The translations under genes and the position numbers were made by a program. DNA of 64,000 nt from JAOTVV01 sp041602035 (GTDB lineage Bacteria; Gemmatimonadota; Gemmatimonadetes; Gemmatimonadales; GWC2-71-9), in contig JBFIHA010000002.1 in assembly GCA_041602035.1 (NCBI GenBank), positions 162,396-226,395 of the forward strand, given 5' to 3'. The notes beneath the pieces were generated by a model, which was not told where the DNA came from, made no database searches, and worked only from the letters and a program-made list of their open reading frames with translations. This document shows positions 63,601 through 64,000 of this stretch, one piece after another; within the stretch, counting starts at the first letter, position 1, and the number at the start of each line of letters is the position of its first letter.

Positions 63601-64000
63601 CTGCCCAACGGGCAGACGTTCTTCACTTACTACCTGCAGGCCCTGGAAGGGGTGGCGGATACGGGCGTGGCGAGCGTGCCGGTGACGGTGACGGCCCCGG
63701 GCTTTACCACGGGGACGGCGACGCACACGCTGCGGCGGCCGGCGTTCGACATCAATGGAGTGCCGTCCTCGACCACGACGTTGTCCGACAGCGCGCAGTT
63801 CTACGTGCGGGTGGGCTATCAGCAGGCAGGCTACAACTTCTTGTGGGAGACGCAGGCGGTCCGGGCCGGCGGCCAGCCGTTGACGGCGACGCTGTGGGTT
63901 GAGACGTCCGGCGTGGGCCGGTTGATCACGACGGCGCGGACGGGCGACACGGTGACGGTACAGATCCCAGTGGGGAATTTCGACTCGCCGTACACGGTGG
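60613..64000 (+). CDS. Giant Ig-repeat lipoprotein, 3' partial
   Basis: Open from ATG 60613 (or GTG 60622, GTGA with the previous stop) to the right edge without a stop, at least 1126 residues. The N-terminus has a signal peptide with lipobox LLSC. After a ~200-residue entry region come four tandem ~99-residue Ig-like repeats of the bacterial Big-1/invasin type (61363-62545), then at least two repeats of another type sharing VTLTAPAPTGG / ISAPAPAGG and SDNPA phrases. The repeats lack the long loops of enzymes and suit an adhesin or stalk. The opposite strand is also open here over long stretches, but those frames are low-complexity shadows. Confidence 0.85.
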   Translation, partial: MESVTRTIRAVRGSGPRSALTRALLGTGVVVAVLLSCSDRTGPQVPLTGTLAVSPAFASSAAGIVPLTAARITIRRTPGGEVVRDTVVTFTADADSVDLTLSVPVLDPAEMFELLIALVTPAGDTAFRAGPVPVKPATSGPPPMVPVTFRYTGIGANAAGVAILTDGATVMAGESTLLVAQALDSAGAPIPGTPIEWVCLDTARAQVARPDSGRVIGKAQRGNARVMARLLTGQTDTTSVSVLLPPASLVAEAGSGQTAPAGMALPDPLVARAVASDGVGVADQWIRFSVATGGGSLSADSVLTDAVGRAAASWTLGNMVGSQIVQVSTARLAGVTASFTATAQATGVGGIAIVSGDGQSAQVGTAVATSPSVRVTDAQGNPVPGVDVTFAVASGGGSVTGAAAVTDAAGLAAVGSWVLGPNVGINTLTATADTLTPVIFTATATGPGGAVSMAVSGGDNQTALAGTAVAVAPAVVVRDAASNPVAGVTVNFAVTAGGGSVTGAAALTDAGGIARVGSWTVGLGANSLTATLTGLPPVVFAATGTVGQPDTVLVVSGSGQSADAGTALPQPLVVQVTDSAGNGVPGVDVTWSTLTGSLAPPTSTTDSEGRAQSVWTLGTNSVNQTATAAVAGLTPAVFTATAAFPNPTILLELIGANRIRLGDSAFVRVTLTAPAPTGGAFVTVTSDNPAVVAVDTTGGGGVLIPAGEMVGQAKLFGIGAGTTTIRANASGYSEGMLSVLVSVQVLSMPSTLNVPYGGQASLPIQISAPAPAGGTTVTLVSDNPAAVAVVTPSVVIPAGAQTTNAIVAGVTPGTATVTGTTVDFGTAQSRVSSTANLNIVQTSATINETFGTQLTVQLESGGSPVAAPSPGIAVTMTPRDPQCLATTSPVTIPTGLVSTTSDIAFGGGDVSTPCTTYLVAESPAIAPDSVFVRVNPAPGISVTAYVLGTGLQRSASASLGASNHGGVDVVVTSSDPSMLLIAPDQNTVGDDSLVVTLPNGQTFFTYYLQALEGVADTGVASVPVTVTAPGFTTGTATHTLRRPAFDINGVPSSTTTLSDSAQFYVRVGYQQAGYNFLWETQAVRAGGQPLTATLWVETSGVGRLITTARTGDTVTVQIPVGNFDSPYTV
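61363..62545 (+). repeat. Four tandem Big-1-type Ig repeats, about 300 bases each
   Basis: Repeat starts are near 61363, 61663, 61963 and 62260. Each begins with GxGQ(S/T)A, has VTDAQGNPVPGVDV-like text, then GGGS(V/L) and TDAxGxAxxxSW, and ends FTATA. Repeats 2 and 3 share the phrase GGGSVTGAA. Period about 297-300 bases. Confidence 0.85.

Overview
This is a gene-dense, visibly high-GC stretch of a bacterial chromosome with almost no intergenic space. Omp85/TamB export proteins, lipoprotein signal peptides, an Lgt lipid transferase and an outer-membrane barrel indicate a diderm (Gram-negative-type) cell. A PorX-like response regulator with a PglZ domain, a CdaR-type YbbR protein, a Tat-exported TldD and Rho/RuvX neighbours fit a Gemmatimonadota-type organism. 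That placement is inference: there is no rRNA in the window. I saw no rRNA, tRNA, CRISPR array, transposase or prophage. It reads as core chromosome.

Layout. 1-9955 (+): an Omp85 barrel protein cut by the left edge, TamB, a diacylglycerol-kinase-like enzyme, a tiny four-CxxC protein, a HAD phosphatase, an unknown anchored protein, AcpS and a soluble Ser/Thr kinase. 9952-24780 (-): one long train of 20 genes, most joined by 4-base start/stop overlaps. In transcription order it is yebC, ruvC, ruvA, a 54-residue zinc-ribbon gene, ruvB, queA, tgt, yajC, def, fmt, a ThiE/TenI-like gene, thiS, thiG, rsmB, a PASTA-only membrane protein, rpe, a TlpA-like thioredoxin, a YbbR protein, tsaD and lgt. 24946-37742 is mixed: a lipoprotein, an EamA transporter, a stand-alone DnaB-like ATPase with an unknown partner, PorX, an ABC exporter, a class V aminotransferase, a HIT protein, tyrS, a class A penicillin-binding protein and argH. 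37743-38150 is the largest gap, with a perfect hairpin and a good promoter. 38151-43253 (+): an HNH protein, YjbQ, an acyl-CoA-ligase-like enzyme, a NYN RNase-like protein and a 3-methyladenine glycosylase. 43261-57926: an M14 carboxypeptidase, an atypical SDR, TldD/TldE, a CDF metal transporter, RlmI, ThiE, MltG, RuvX, Rho, a site-2 protease and a small unknown. 58146 to the right edge (+): a CsgG-like TPR lipoprotein, a beta-barrel protein and a very large Ig-repeat lipoprotein that runs off the window.

How they work together. Several genes serve the envelope: lipoprotein maturation (Lgt), outer-membrane assembly (Omp85/TamB), peptidoglycan synthesis and cutting (PBP1A, MltG) and ABC export. 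Others serve translation and tRNA modification (fmt, def, tgt, queA, tsaD, rsmB, tyrS, rlmI) and recombination (ruvABC, yebC). Thiamine synthesis appears in three separate places: thiS/thiG with a TenI-like gene, thiE, and yjbQ.

The most interesting items are a hidden zinc-ribbon gene between ruvA and ruvB; a PASTA protein at the position where Firmicutes carry the PASTA kinase PrkC, with a soluble kinase a few kb away; a PorX-type regulator beside a lone DnaB-like ATPase; two matching leaderless promoters; a likely CTG start; and the Ig-repeat surface cluster at the right end.
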